Source of the DNA: Agrobacterium leguminum
GTDB lineage: Bacteria; Pseudomonadota; Alphaproteobacteria; Rhizobiales; Rhizobiaceae
Length of the DNA stretch: 64,000 nucleotides
Assembly (NCBI RefSeq): GCF_015704895.1
Contig: NZ_JADQWB010000017.1
Coordinates: 56,861 to 120,860, forward strand
Reading direction: 5' to 3'
Shown here: piece after piece, positions 1-8,358 of the stretch
Numbering within the stretch: the first letter of the stretch is position 1
How the letters are laid out: each line of letters starts with the position of its first letter
The notes under the pieces: generated by a model
What the model was told of the DNA's origin: nothing
The model's database searches: none
The model's input: only the letters and a program-made list of their open reading frames with translations
Position numbers and translations under genes: made by a program

Positions 1-27
1 GCGACAGCGACGTATATTGCGCCCTTA
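1..27 (-). other. oriT: Ti-type origin of transfer (nick-region core)
   Basis: Read on the minus strand, positions 22-1 contain GGGCGCAATATACGTCGCTG. This closely resembles the nick region I recall for Ti and other rhizobial plasmids (GGGCGCAAT, one extra T, then ATACGTCGCTGAC). In those plasmids oriT lies between divergent traA and traCDG, and here traC starts 166 bases to the right. A short perfect inverted repeat (GCCGGA-TT-TCCGGC, 77-90) lies in the same intergenic stretch. The site is probably cut by the window edge, so its left boundary is not known. The match is from memory, not from an alignment. Confidence 0.7.
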
Positions 28-192
28 AACCGATCGAACCGAAGGGCCGATACCGCTTTTCCGGAAGACGGCCCAAGCCGGATTTCCGGCATCGACGTTT
101 TGGGGGCTTGCACAAGGTAGCTTATTTGACTATCGTATTCTAGTTAGTTAAAAAGGAAATCGGAACTTTGTTGCAGGGAAAAGGAACCGTGG

Positions 193-480
193 ATGGCCGC
201 GAAATCGTCAATTCTGGATATCGATGTTCAGATCGAGAAGCTGCGCGAACGCAGGCGTTCTCTGATAGTTAAATCCGCCGAGCGCTTCGCCCGGGCCGCC
301 ACGAAGTCGGGGCTAGCGGAGATGGAGATCGCTGACGAGGAGGTCGATCGCATCTTCGAAGAGATCGCCGCACGATTTCGCAAAGAGGGGAAAAAGGGGG
401 TTGCTGGCGCATCTGCTCCGGCGCGTCGACCAGCAGATGGTGGGGCTGGAACGCCGCAGGCGGTTTCAAATGACGGCTGA
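193..480 (+). CDS. traC: Conjugal transfer protein TraC
   Basis: A 95-residue basic protein matching the small TraC of Ti-type transfer systems, a relaxosome accessory protein acting at oriT in the donor cytoplasm. The N-terminal 30 residues form a charged helix (IEKLRERRRSLIVKSAERFA), followed by a segment ending in FEEIAARFRKEGKKG that is characteristic of the family. It is the first gene of a traC-traD-traG operon whose reading frames overlap (traD begins 11 bases before the traC stop). A purine-rich ribosome site (AAGGAACC) precedes the ATG. The alanine-rich tail after residue 70 is low complexity. Assignment rests on sequence resemblance and on position beside oriT. Confidence 0.85.
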   Translation: MAAKSSILDIDVQIEKLRERRRSLIVKSAERFARAATKSGLAEMEIADEEVDRIFEEIAARFRKEGKKGVAGASAPARRPADGGAGTPQAVSNDG

Positions 481-709
481 CCGGAAACAAGAAGCCCGGG
501 AAAAATTCCTGCTTGGCGGCATCGTCGTCAAGGCAGGCCTGTCGAAAGCCGACCGGGCATTTCTGCTCGGCGGTCTGCTTGAACTCGCGCGCGTGACGGC
601 GGGCTCTCCCGAACACCGGCGGCTGCGCGATATCGGCGGAGAAGCGTTCAAGGCCCCGGCACTCGAGGGAGAGGTCGCGCGCGCCGGGGAGATGCTGGAG
701 TGGCATTGA
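470..709 (+). CDS. traD: Conjugal transfer protein TraD (Ti-type, small)
   Basis: A 79-residue protein with the core AREKFLLGGIVVKAGLSKAD and RAFLLGGLLELARV, typical of the small TraD of rhizobial plasmids. This is not the F-plasmid TraD ATPase. It is thought to assist DNA processing together with TraC and TraA. The ATG at 470 overlaps the traC stop, consistent with translational coupling; an in-frame ATG at 437 would add 11 residues and cannot be excluded. The last ten bases overlap the GTG start of traG. Confidence 0.85.
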   Translation: MTADRKQEAREKFLLGGIVVKAGLSKADRAFLLGGLLELARVTAGSPEHRRLRDIGGEAFKAPALEGEVARAGEMLEWH

Positions 710-2619
710 AGGGAAAGCTGCATCCTAGTCTTTTGCTCATGCTCGTACCGATCGTGGTCACGGCGATCACCGTCCATATCGTCGGCTGGCGATGGGCAGG
801 ACTGGCGACTGGCATGGCCGGCAAGACCGAATACTGGTTCCTACGCGCAGCTCCGTTACCGGCGCTTCTGTTCGGACCGCTCGCCGGCCTGTTGACGGTT
901 TGGGCGCTACCCATGCATCGTCGGCGACCGATCGCCATGGTGAGCCTCTTGTGCTTTCTCGGCGTCGTCGGCTTCTATGCCTTGCGAGAATACGGACGTC
1001 TCGCTCCTTCCGTCGAGCGCGGGATCGTCAGTTTGGACTATGCGCTTTCCTATCTCGACATGGTGGTCGTGGTGGGAGCGCTGTGCGGGTTCATGGCGGT
1101 CGCGGCCTCGGCCCGCATCTCCACCGTCGTGCCCGAACAGGTCAAACGCGCGCGGCGGGCAACCTTCGGCGACGCCGACTGGCTTTCGATGTCCGCCACG
1201 GGAAACCTCTTTCCGCCGGATGGCGAAATTGTCGTCGGCGAGCGTTACCGCGTCGACAAGGCAATCGTCCATGAGCTGCCCTTCGATCCGAACGATCGCT
1301 CGACATGGGGACAGGGCGGCAAGGCCCCGCTCCTCACTTATAAGCAAGACTTCGATTCCACCCATATGCTCTTCTTCGCCGGATCGGGTGGATACAAGAC
1401 AACCAGCAATGTCGTGCCGACGGCACTGCGCTACACCGGGCCGTTGATCTGCCTCGATCCGTCAACCGAGGTAGCGCCCATGGTGGTCGAGCATCGCACC
1501 CGCGTCCTCGGCCGCGAGGTCATGGTGCTCGATCCGACGAACCCGATCATGGGCTTCAACGTGCTCGACGGCATCGAGACGTCGAAGCAAAAGGAAGAAG
1601 ATATCGTCGGCGTCGCCCATATGCTCCTGTCGGAGAGCATGCGCTTCGAAAGTTCGACCGGCTCGTACTTCCAGAGCCAGGCGCACAATCTTCTGACCGG
1701 GCTGCTCGCCCACGTTGTGCTGTCGCCGGACTATGCCGGAAGGCGAAACCTACGCAGCCTGCGCCAGATCGTTTCCGAACCTGAGCCGTCGGTGCTCGCC
1801 ATGCTGCGCGACATTCAGGAGAATTCGGCCTCAGTCTTCATCCGCGAAACCCTGGGCGTCTTCACCAACATGACCGAGCAGACATTCTCAGGCGTCTATT
1901 CGACGGCGTCGAAGGATACGCAATGGCTGTCGCTCGACAGCTACGCCGCACTGGTGTGTGGCAATGCCTTCAAATCGAGCGATATCGTCAGAGGAAAGAA
2001 GGACGTCTTCCTGAATATCCCTGCGCCGATCCTGCGCTCCTATCCGGGTATCGGCCGGGTAATCATCGGCGCGCTGATCAATGCGATGATTGAGGCCGAC
2101 GGCGGGTTCAAACGCCGAGCGCTGTTCATGCTCGATGAGGTCGACCTGCTCGGCTACATGCGCGTTCTCGAAGAGGCGCGCGATCGCGGCCGCAAGTACG
2201 GGATATCGATGATGCTGATGTATCAGTCGGTCGGTCAGCTTGAGCGGCATTTCGGGAAGGACGGCGCGGTGTCATGGATCGATGGCTGCGCCTTCGCAAG
2301 TTACGCCGCGATCAAGGCGCTCGACACGGCGCGCAACGTCTCGGCGCAATGCGGAGAAATGACGGTCGAGGTCAAGGGCAGTTCCCGCAACATCGGCTGG
2401 GATATGAAGAACAGCGCGTCGCGCAAATCGGAGAATGTGAATTTCCAGCGGCGGCCGCTCATCATGCCGCACGAAATCACGCAGTCGATGCGCAAGGACG
2501 AGCAGATCATCATCGTGCAGGGGCATAGCCCGATCCGCTGCGGTCGCGCGATCTATTTTCGGCGAAAGGACATGGACGCGGCCGCCAGGGCCAATCGTTT
2601 CGTCAAGCTCGACCCGTAG
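700..2619 (+). CDS. traG: Type IV secretion coupling protein TraG (VirD4 family)
   Basis: A 639-residue inner-membrane ATPase that recruits the relaxase-DNA complex and passes it to the VirB channel. Residues 1-90 contain three hydrophobic segments (for example LHPSLLLMLVPIVVTAITV) anchoring it in the membrane. The nucleotide-binding region has a Walker A motif GSGGYKTT at 228-235, the variant typical of rhizobial TraG, and a Walker B strand ALFMLDEVD near 474-482. The start is GTG at 700, overlapping traD by ten bases. It closes the traCDG operon, so together with the virB genes at 44.8-54.4 kb the window encodes coupling protein and channel but not the relaxase. Length is normal for the family. 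Confidence 0.95.
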   Translation: MALKGKLHPSLLLMLVPIVVTAITVHIVGWRWAGLATGMAGKTEYWFLRAAPLPALLFGPLAGLLTVWALPMHRRRPIAMVSLLCFLGVVGFYALREYGRLAPSVERGIVSLDYALSYLDMVVVVGALCGFMAVAASARISTVVPEQVKRARRATFGDADWLSMSATGNLFPPDGEIVVGERYRVDKAIVHELPFDPNDRSTWGQGGKAPLLTYKQDFDSTHMLFFAGSGGYKTTSNVVPTALRYTGPLICLDPSTEVAPMVVEHRTRVLGREVMVLDPTNPIMGFNVLDGIETSKQKEEDIVGVAHMLLSESMRFESSTGSYFQSQAHNLLTGLLAHVVLSPDYAGRRNLRSLRQIVSEPEPSVLAMLRDIQENSASVFIRETLGVFTNMTEQTFSGVYSTASKDTQWLSLDSYAALVCGNAFKSSDIVRGKKDVFLNIPAPILRSYPGIGRVIIGALINAMIEADGGFKRRALFMLDEVDLLGYMRVLEEARDRGRKYGISMMLMYQSVGQLERHFGKDGAVSWIDGCAFASYAAIKALDTARNVSAQCGEMTVEVKGSSRNIGWDMKNSASRKSENVNFQRRPLIMPHEITQSMRKDEQIIIVQGHSPIRCGRAIYFRRKDMDAAARANRFVKLDP

Positions 2620-2785
2620 TAAGTGCTGAACCGTGCCCGAAGGCCTCGCCCACTCTTTTTTTCGGGAGCAACCGGCACACTTCTGCAGAACAAACCCACA
2701 AATCATCACCGCAATGAATCGGTCGGGCCGGATTGATTCAAGGAAGTCGTTGGACGCTGCTTCCAAAGAAAGCGAGACTCCGGCC

Positions 2786-3049
2786 ATGAAGGACAAAGAT
2801 ACAGCAACAGTTCATCTTCGCCGCATCGACCAGTCGCAGAATATGCGGCGGTACTACTCTATCGCCATTCAGCCGACGCTGTTCGGTGGGGCTTCGGTCA
2901 TCCGAAACTGGGGCCGTATCGGCGCAAATGGCCAGTCGAAGATGGAGACCTTCGACGGAAAGGACGAGGCGGCGCAGGCATTCGAGCGCCTCGCGCGGAT
3001 AAAGCGCCGCCGCGGTTATCGCACCATTGACGCTACCGGAAACGGCTAA
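2786..3049 (+). CDS. WGR-domain protein
   Basis: An 87-residue protein made almost entirely of a WGR domain: RRYYSIAIQPTLFGG, then NWGRIGANGQ, then the FDGKDEAAQAFERLARIKRRRGYR end. WGR domains bind nucleic acid ends in PARP proteins; the free-standing bacterial versions have no assigned reaction. The ATG at 2786 is chosen because the family begins a few residues before the first strand; an open extension to 2633 has no family resemblance. It lies 166 bases after traG on the same strand and its 3' end overlaps the convergent PemK-like gene by 17 bases. Such genes are common beside rhizobial plasmid backbones. Confidence 0.85.
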   Translation: MKDKDTATVHLRRIDQSQNMRRYYSIAIQPTLFGGASVIRNWGRIGANGQSKMETFDGKDEAAQAFERLARIKRRRGYRTIDATGNG

Positions 3050-3446
3050 TCTCTGTGAGATCCTTGCGGCGGGCGATGAACTCACGCAGGAGCGGCAGGA
3101 AGAAAGCCTTGCTGAAGCGCCCGACCGGCGGTTCCGGCTCCAGATAGAAAGATCTGCCGACAATATCTGTATTGAATTCATCGAGAATGATCCAGAGACG
3201 CCGGTCGGCGTCGAGACCTGCACGACGTTTCTCGATGTCGGGAATCTCGGGGGCAAACCGCGACTTCTCAGGCTCCTTGGTGGTGATCGGAAAGAAAAGC
3301 ACAAAATCACCATCCATGCGATGAAGCCGGACACCAACGGTGACCGGCCGGTCCTTGCGCCCTTCGGTCTCTCCCGCGCGGGCCTGCCGCGCCCACAGAT
3401 AGGCCCTGTCGGCTCGAAGCTGATGAGGTGGAACGGCCCTTCTCAA
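3033..3446 (-). CDS. PemK/MazF-like growth-inhibitor family protein, disturbed start
   Basis: A 137-residue protein with the pattern of the long PemK-like family: AYLWAR near the start, GRKDRPVTV, LFFPITTKEP, and RLWIILDEFN. Relatives are toxins of type II modules, usually with an upstream antitoxin; none is seen here. The reading frame begins right after an in-frame stop, and only a TTG (3446) is available. An ATG at 3453 lies one frame away and would read MPFEK joined to AVPPHQ if one G of the run at 3438-3440 were removed. The gene is therefore either TTG-started or carries a one-base insertion. IS110 remains lie immediately upstream. Confidence 0.65.
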   Translation of the reverse strand: MRRAVPPHQLRADRAYLWARQARAGETEGRKDRPVTVGVRLHRMDGDFVLFFPITTKEPEKSRFAPEIPDIEKRRAGLDADRRLWIILDEFNTDIVGRSFYLEPEPPVGRFSKAFFLPLLREFIARRKDLTEISRFR

Positions 3447-3506
3447 ACGGCATCAAGTGCCTAACGTGGTCGTGTTTAAACGCCACAAAGAAGAAGGACC
3501 GCTCCA

Positions 3507-4213
3507 TGGAAAAGATTACCACAGTCGGGCTGGATTTGGCCAAAACCGTTTTTCAGGTTCACGGCATTGCTTCGGATGGAAGTGTGATTGTGCGTCGCGC
3601 GCTCCGCCGGTCTCAGGTGCTGGACTTCTTTCGCACAAGCCTGTGGCAGCGCGCATTATTGGGCTCGGGGAAATTCAGGCTCTGGGGCATAGGGTTCGGT
3701 TGATGCCGCCTGCCTATGTGAAGCCTACCTCAAACGCAACAAAACTGACGCGGCAGACGCCGAAGCTATTTGCGAGGCAGTCACCAGGTCGACCATGCGC
3801 TACGTGCCGGCAAAAACACCGGACGAGCAGGCTGCCGGAATGGTGCTCAAAGCACGAGATCTGCCCATCCGTCAGCGCACTCAGGCAATCAACGCCTTGA
3901 GAGCTCATCTTGCCGAACTGGGCATTGTCAGAGCGACCAGTCTGGTCGGAATCATGCCTTGCCGCCATAGTGCGCGACGACAGTGACCTGAGACTGCCGG
4001 TTGAAGCGCGAATGGCTTTGGAAGAGCTCGTCGAGCAAATCGAGACGGTGACGGCACGCATTGAAAGGCTCGATCGAAAGATCCTTGAGGCGGTGAGAAA
4101 AGACGACAGCGCTCGGCGCCTGACAGCGATACCCGGCGTGGGGCCGATCATCGCAGCGAAAACGAGTGGGGCTCCGTCGCAGAAATCCTGCAGACCGTCC
4201 AAAAACTCTCTGG
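3507..4213 (+). pseudogene. IS110-family transposase, broken by frameshifts and truncated
   Basis: The start encodes MEKITTVGLDLAKTVFQVHG, the N-terminal DEDD-nuclease end of IS110 transposases. The rest is recovered only by switching frames: HRVRLMPPAYVKP, a KTDAADAEAICEA segment, RTQAINALRAHLAELG, and RLTAIPGVGPIIA from the C-terminal transposase_20 domain. At least three frame changes lie between 3620 and 4000, and the protein stops soon after the PGVGP motif, well short of the usual 320-400 residues. It is a dead element. The adjoining IS1182 fragment suggests repeated insertion at this point. Confidence 0.85.
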
Positions 4214-4331
4214 ATGAATGATGGTCTGCGCTGTTCAGTGCCGGAACTCTGTTGGCATCGAGATTTTTCTGATTTCGATGTTCAACGAGTCCGATAAGGC
4301 ACTGTTGAACACTTTGGCATCCATATTTGGT

Positions 4332-5006
4332 TCAGAAGGTGCGGTGACGATCGCGCTTGCCTTTGATAGCCGCAATCTTCTCCGCAAGTTTGCCACCGCC
4401 GGCACCACAGCCATTGCCGTTACCCAGCTTCTCTTCGTCGGCGTCGCTTTCATCGAGCCGCTTCATGTAGTCGGCCAACTTCTCATCCGCCTCGCTGATG
4501 AACTTGGTCAGCGCGCCGCGTGTAAAGTTGCTATCCTTGTTGTTGACCGCCTTGATGCGCGTGCCATCGACTGCCAGAAGCTCTTTCCCAAACAGATCGA
4601 GCTGGCGGCACAGGATGACGAACTCCCGGAACACCTGCCGAAATGCAGACCGGTTGATCTTCCAGAATGCCGCTATAGTGCGAAAATCCGGCTTCAGGTG
4701 GCGCAGAAGCCAAATCACCTCGATGTTGCGATGGCACTCCGCCTCCAGCCGGCGGCTCGATCGCACGCAGTTGACGTAACCATAGACGTACAACTTAAGG
4801 AGATCGGCAGGATCAAAGCCCGGACGACCAGTCTCCTTTGCCGCCACTCTCACAAAGCGAGCGGCTTCGAGATCGAGGCCGTCAACGAAAGCCTCGATGA
4901 AGCGAACCGGATTGTCCGGGCCAACATAATCCTCAACCGCTTCCGGCAGAAGCAGCATCTGGGAACGGTCAATTCCTGATAAATGTGCCATACCAAATTC
5001 TACCAT
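4332..5006 (-). pseudogene. IS1182-family transposase, 5' half only
   Basis: A 224-residue product with the N-terminal domain of IS1182/IS5-like DDE transposases: LLLPEAVEDYVGPDNPVRFI, GRPGFDPADLLKLYVYGY and RSSRRLEAECHRNIEVIWL, followed by the first catalytic Asp in LLAVDGTRIKAV. Family members run to about 450-480 residues; this copy ends at residue 224 just after the linker, so the second Asp and the Glu are missing. The likely start is the ATG at 4991. The right end of the element abuts the SoxR-type promoter at 5056, so its arrival may have removed a divergent gene. Confidence 0.85.
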
Positions 5007-5055
5007 GAAGCCACCAGAGGGGGGAATCTTGCTAAAGTAATTCTATTCGAGACTA

Positions 5056-5086
5056 TTGACCTCAAGGCCGCTTGAGGTTGCAAACT
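5056..5086 (+). promoter_or_regulatory. SoxR-type (MerR-family) promoter/operator
   Basis: A -35 box TTGACC (5056-5061) and a -10-like CAAACT (5081-5086) are separated by 19 bases. The spacer is centred on the perfect dyad CCTCAAG-GCCG-CTTGAGG (5060-5077), the arrangement SoxR needs for promoter distortion. Both the 19-base spacer and the CCTCAAG arms agree with the known SoxR box. It ends 25 bases before the GTG of the cyclodeaminase gene. No soxR gene is present in the window. Confidence 0.8.
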
Positions 5087-5110
5087 ATTCGACGAATTGG
5101 AGCTTTTGCC

Positions 5111-6031
5111 GTGACAATAATCTTGAAAGACGAGGACCTGGTAGGTAGCTCTGTCATGAAAGTTGCAATCGATGCCGTGGAAGGGGCCTTTCTCGCTCGC
5201 GCTCATGGTAAGGCAGTGTCGCCGCCAAGACATCACGTATCGTTTCCGGGAATTGGGGATCTGGTCTTTACGGTAGGTGGTATTCTTGGAGAGAGGCCAC
5301 TCGCAGGCTTTCGGGTTTACGAGACATTCGATGGGTCCGAACACTCCCAGATCGTTGCCGTCTGGTCTGCAGACGACGCCAGGCTGAAAAGGATCATCCT
5401 CGGGGAGCGGCTGGGTGCTATCAGGACCGGTGCGATCGGAGGATTGGCCATTCGGCATCTCAGTTCACCCGAGGCTAATATCGTTGGCGTGTTGGGTAGT
5501 GGACTCCAAGCGCGCACCCAACTCGCAGCTGCCGCTGCAGTTCGCGAAATCACAGTCGCTCGGGTTTATAGCCGTAATGAGATAAATCGCGCCGTCTTCG
5601 CCCGGGAAATGCAGCTTGAGCTTGGTATAGATATAAGACCTGCAGAGAGCGTCAGAGAGGCCGTAAGTGATGCCGATATAGTCATCTGCGCCACATCCAG
5701 TAACCAACCGGTGGTCACCGCTTCCGATTTGAGATTTGGCGCTCATATCAATACCATCGGCCCGAAGACCCTAAAGGCATACGAGCTTGGACTTGATATT
5801 GCCGATGCGGCGAAGATCATAGCAACCGATTCTTCCGAACAGACACGTTCCTACGCATCGCCCTTCTTCCTCACCGGTTCAGGCAACGAGCAACGCGTGG
5901 TGGAACTCTCTGATATAATCGCGGGAACAGCGCTCGGACGGACGTCGGCGGCAGAGACCACCTTGTTCTGCTCGGCTGGCTTGGCAGGAACAGAGGTTGT
6001 CGTAGCCTCAGCAATCTTTGACAGCTTGTGA
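5111..6031 (+). CDS. Ornithine cyclodeaminase / mu-crystallin family protein
   Basis: A 306-residue cytosolic NAD(P)-dependent enzyme of the ornithine cyclodeaminase/mu-crystallin family. Members deaminate and cyclise ornithine to proline or reduce ketimines such as pyrroline-2-carboxylate; the substrate here cannot be told. The Rossmann motif GVLGSGLQARTQL lies near residues 131-143, with IGPKTLKAYELG and the end GLAGTEVVVASAIFDSL as in the family. GTG at 5111 is chosen because GGAG lies eight bases upstream; an earlier TTG at 5072 falls inside the SoxR-type operator. That promoter suggests redox-responsive expression. A convergent LysR gene follows. Confidence 0.85.
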   Translation: MTIILKDEDLVGSSVMKVAIDAVEGAFLARAHGKAVSPPRHHVSFPGIGDLVFTVGGILGERPLAGFRVYETFDGSEHSQIVAVWSADDARLKRIILGERLGAIRTGAIGGLAIRHLSSPEANIVGVLGSGLQARTQLAAAAAVREITVARVYSRNEINRAVFAREMQLELGIDIRPAESVREAVSDADIVICATSSNQPVVTASDLRFGAHINTIGPKTLKAYELGLDIADAAKIIATDSSEQTRSYASPFFLTGSGNEQRVVELSDIIAGTALGRTSAAETTLFCSAGLAGTEVVVASAIFDSL

Positions 6032-6121
6032 ACCTGCCCCACTCCAAATAGATGCCCCGGGGAGCTAGTTTTGGGACGGTCTGCCTGACATTTGTGCCTC
6101 GCAAAAGTCGGATCATGTCGC

Positions 6122-7012
6122 TCAAGGCGCGGGTGCCGGAAAATCCGCGATTGCCTCTTTTAGCCATTCGACAAAATGCTCTATCTTTCGCCGCCCGGGC
6201 CGCTCAACTTTCACGACATACCGATAGTCGCTATGCAAGAACCCGTAGGGCGCGACCAGCCGACCGGATACGACGTCTCCCGCAACCAGATGCCACGGCG
6301 CTATTGCTGCGCCGAGCCCGCCCAGCGCCGCCTCGATGGTCAGGTGATAGTGGTCGAAAATCCTCGTTGCAAGGGCTGCGTCCTGCTCATCCTGGTTCGC
6401 GAGGCGCGACCATTCGTGCCAGACATGGGGGCGTGTTCGCGTTTCCAGTCGAGGGAGCGTGGCCGTGCCGGCCCGAACGCAATGCAACTCTCCCGTCGCA
6501 GCCGACGGCGCGACAACGAGCCCTAGTTGCTCTTGAAACAGGAGCGAGCAGTTATCCGGAATCGAGGCGCCCGGCGGCAAAACCGCAATCTGTACGTCGA
6601 TCAGCGTGCGCGGTAGCCTATCGTCCGTCGCGAGCCGTACATCATAACGCGGATATTTGGCGGTAAAGTCATGAAGCCGCGGAATTAGCCAACGCATGGC
6701 GAAAGTGCTGAGGCACGCGACATCCAGCGTGCTGTCGTCGCCCTTCGCGACAATACGAATCGCGTCCTCAATCTGATCGAACGCAGCGGTTAGGGCGAAG
6801 CCGAACACACGGCCTTCCATTGTGAGCCTAGGGCGATTTCGAGGGCCTTCGAAAAGCGGCACACTGATGAATGCCTCAAGATGGCTGACGTGGCGACTGA
6901 TCGCTCCATGTGTCACCGCGAGTTCCTCCGCAGCGGCCGTGAGCCGACCATGGCGCGCGGCGGCTTCAAACGCGCGCAACGCTGCAACTGGCAAGTTTTT
7001 ACGATTTTTCAT
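6122..7012 (-). CDS. LysR-family transcriptional regulator (GcvA-like)
   Basis: A 296-residue regulator. The N-terminal winged helix reads LRAFEAAARHGRLTAAAEEL then THGAISRHVSHLE, the standard LysR pattern, and the C-terminal effector domain includes STFAMRWLIPRL, a GcvA-type signature. ATG at 7012 is preferred over a GTG at 7027. It is divergent from the tautomerase gene with 96 bases between the starts, the classical layout in which a LysR protein controls its neighbour from the shared region. Target control is inferred from position only. Confidence 0.88.
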   Translation of the reverse strand: MKNRKNLPVAALRAFEAAARHGRLTAAAEELAVTHGAISRHVSHLEAFISVPLFEGPRNRPRLTMEGRVFGFALTAAFDQIEDAIRIVAKGDDSTLDVACLSTFAMRWLIPRLHDFTAKYPRYDVRLATDDRLPRTLIDVQIAVLPPGASIPDNCSLLFQEQLGLVVAPSAATGELHCVRAGTATLPRLETRTRPHVWHEWSRLANQDEQDAALATRIFDHYHLTIEAALGGLGAAIAPWHLVAGDVVSGRLVAPYGFLHSDYRYVVKVERPGRRKIEHFVEWLKEAIADFPAPAP

Positions 7013-7108
7013 GTGATCTAAATTCACATTAAGTCGGCCAAGATGTCAATATTTTCCTCAGCTCCATTGTGATTAGTGGTGCAATCGTCAAATCATTGAG
7101 GTTGAACC

Positions 7109-7516
7109 ATGCCATTTGTCAGAACCGCTCTTCCCCAAGGAACCGAACCGCATCGCAAGCGCAGTATCGTCCAGGGTATTCACGACGCTTTGGTCGAAGG
7201 GATCGGAATGCCGAAGGACGAACTGTTCAACCTTGTGACTGAATACAGGGACGGCGAGTTCTTCTATGACCGGAGCTTCAACGGCATCGCCCGTTCCGAA
7301 AATCTGATCGTCGTGGAAATCACGATGCGCAGGGGCAGAAGCGACGCCATGAAGCGTGCGCTCTATGCAGCCATTACCCGAAACCTCGAAGCGACGGCGG
7401 CGGTGTCTCCCAAGGATGTTTTCATTTTCATGCACGAGAATGATTATTCGGACTGGAGCGTCGGAAACGGTGTGTTCGCGATGGCGATCACCCAACAGCG
7501 CGGGACCGATTGCTAG
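7109..7516 (+). CDS. Tautomerase-family protein (4-oxalocrotonate tautomerase-like)
   Basis: A 135-residue protein beginning MPFVRTALPQG, so Pro1, the catalytic base of the tautomerase superfamily, would be exposed after removal of Met. The longer length and the IHDALVEGIGMPKDELFN and VEITMRRGRS segments fit the Tautomerase_2 group, whose members act on small keto-enol substrates or as hydratases/dehalogenases; the substrate is unknown. GAGG lies seven bases before the ATG. It is divergently paired with the LysR gene and followed by a LysE exporter gene on the same strand. Confidence 0.82.
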   Translation: MPFVRTALPQGTEPHRKRSIVQGIHDALVEGIGMPKDELFNLVTEYRDGEFFYDRSFNGIARSENLIVVEITMRRGRSDAMKRALYAAITRNLEATAAVSPKDVFIFMHENDYSDWSVGNGVFAMAITQQRGTDC

Positions 7517-7636
7517 GGGTGTGCCCACCCTTCAGCCAGCGTCGCGGGAATACTGATTTTCGCTCCATCCCCTTCCGCATCGGAGAAAACCGCGTATCCT
7601 GAAAGCCCGTAAATAATCATAACTTTCGGGGGTTCC

Positions 7637-8251
7637 ATGGATATTTCGACCTTACTTGCCTTCGCGGCGGCATTCTCCGTGTTCGCCGCCAGTCCCGGCC
7701 CTGACAATATGACGATCGTCGCTCGCACGATCTCACACGGCGCGGCCTCTGGCATTGCCTACGGGGCCGGAACCGTCGTCGGCATTCTGCTTTTCCTGAC
7801 GCTTTCCGCGTTCGGCCTCTCGGTCATTGCCGCCGAAATGGGGATCGTCATGACGATCCTGCGCTATGCCGGTGCGGCCTATCTGATCTGGATGGGCATC
7901 AAACTTTGGACGGTCGCACCTGTCGTGCCGGACCTGCAACCTGCTTCGCAGCGGCGCGGCCTGCCTGCGATCTTCGCAACCGGCGTCGCGCTTAACTTGG
8001 GCAACCCGAAGATGCCTCTTTTCTACATCGCCCTCCTACCGAATGTGGTCGGCGCTTCGCTGACGCTCGGTCATGTCGCGGTGCTGGCGACCGTGATCCT
8101 AGCGGTCGAGGTCGTGGTGATCGGCGGTCATGTCATCCTCGCCGGCCGTGCGCGCAAGCTGCTCCGGACACCATCTGTCGTGCGCCGCGTGAACCGGACA
8201 GCCGGGGGTGTCATGGTCGGCGCTGGCGTGGTCGTCGTCGCATCGAGGTAG
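7637..8251 (+). CDS. LysE-family amino-acid/metabolite exporter
   Basis: A 204-residue inner-membrane protein with the LysE/RhtB fold: the first helix contains FAASPGPDNMTIVARTIS, the conserved SPGP motif, followed by about five more hydrophobic segments (GTVVGILLFLTLSAFGLSV, MTILRYAGAAYLIWMGIKL, LPAIFATGVALNLGNPK and two later). Length and helix count are normal. It starts 120 bases after the tautomerase stop. Family members export amino acids or derivatives, which would fit a nearby cyclodeaminase, but that link is inference. Confidence 0.9.
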   Translation: MDISTLLAFAAAFSVFAASPGPDNMTIVARTISHGAASGIAYGAGTVVGILLFLTLSAFGLSVIAAEMGIVMTILRYAGAAYLIWMGIKLWTVAPVVPDLQPASQRRGLPAIFATGVALNLGNPKMPLFYIALLPNVVGASLTLGHVAVLATVILAVEVVVIGGHVILAGRARKLLRTPSVVRRVNRTAGGVMVGAGVVVVASR

Positions 8252-8262
8252 GCCACCAAGCT

Positions 8263-8313
8263 GTCGCAAATATCAGTCGCGAAACTTTGACTTTCGCACC
8301 CGACTTTTGCGAC
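8263..8313. repeat. Inverted repeat, possible recombination site
   Basis: GTCGCAAA (8263-8270) and TTTGCGAC (8306-8313) form perfect eight-base arms, with a further partial copy GTCGCGAAA between them (8276-8284). It sits at the boundary between the metabolic cargo and the toxin-antitoxin region. Several spaced part-palindromes suggest a resolvase res-like site or the scar of an excised element, but no recombinase gene is intact nearby. From 8314 to 8530 I see no gene. Confidence 0.4.
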
Positions 8314-8358
8314 AGATTTTCTCCTGCAAAATCAGCATTGTCGATTTCGTCGCGAATG

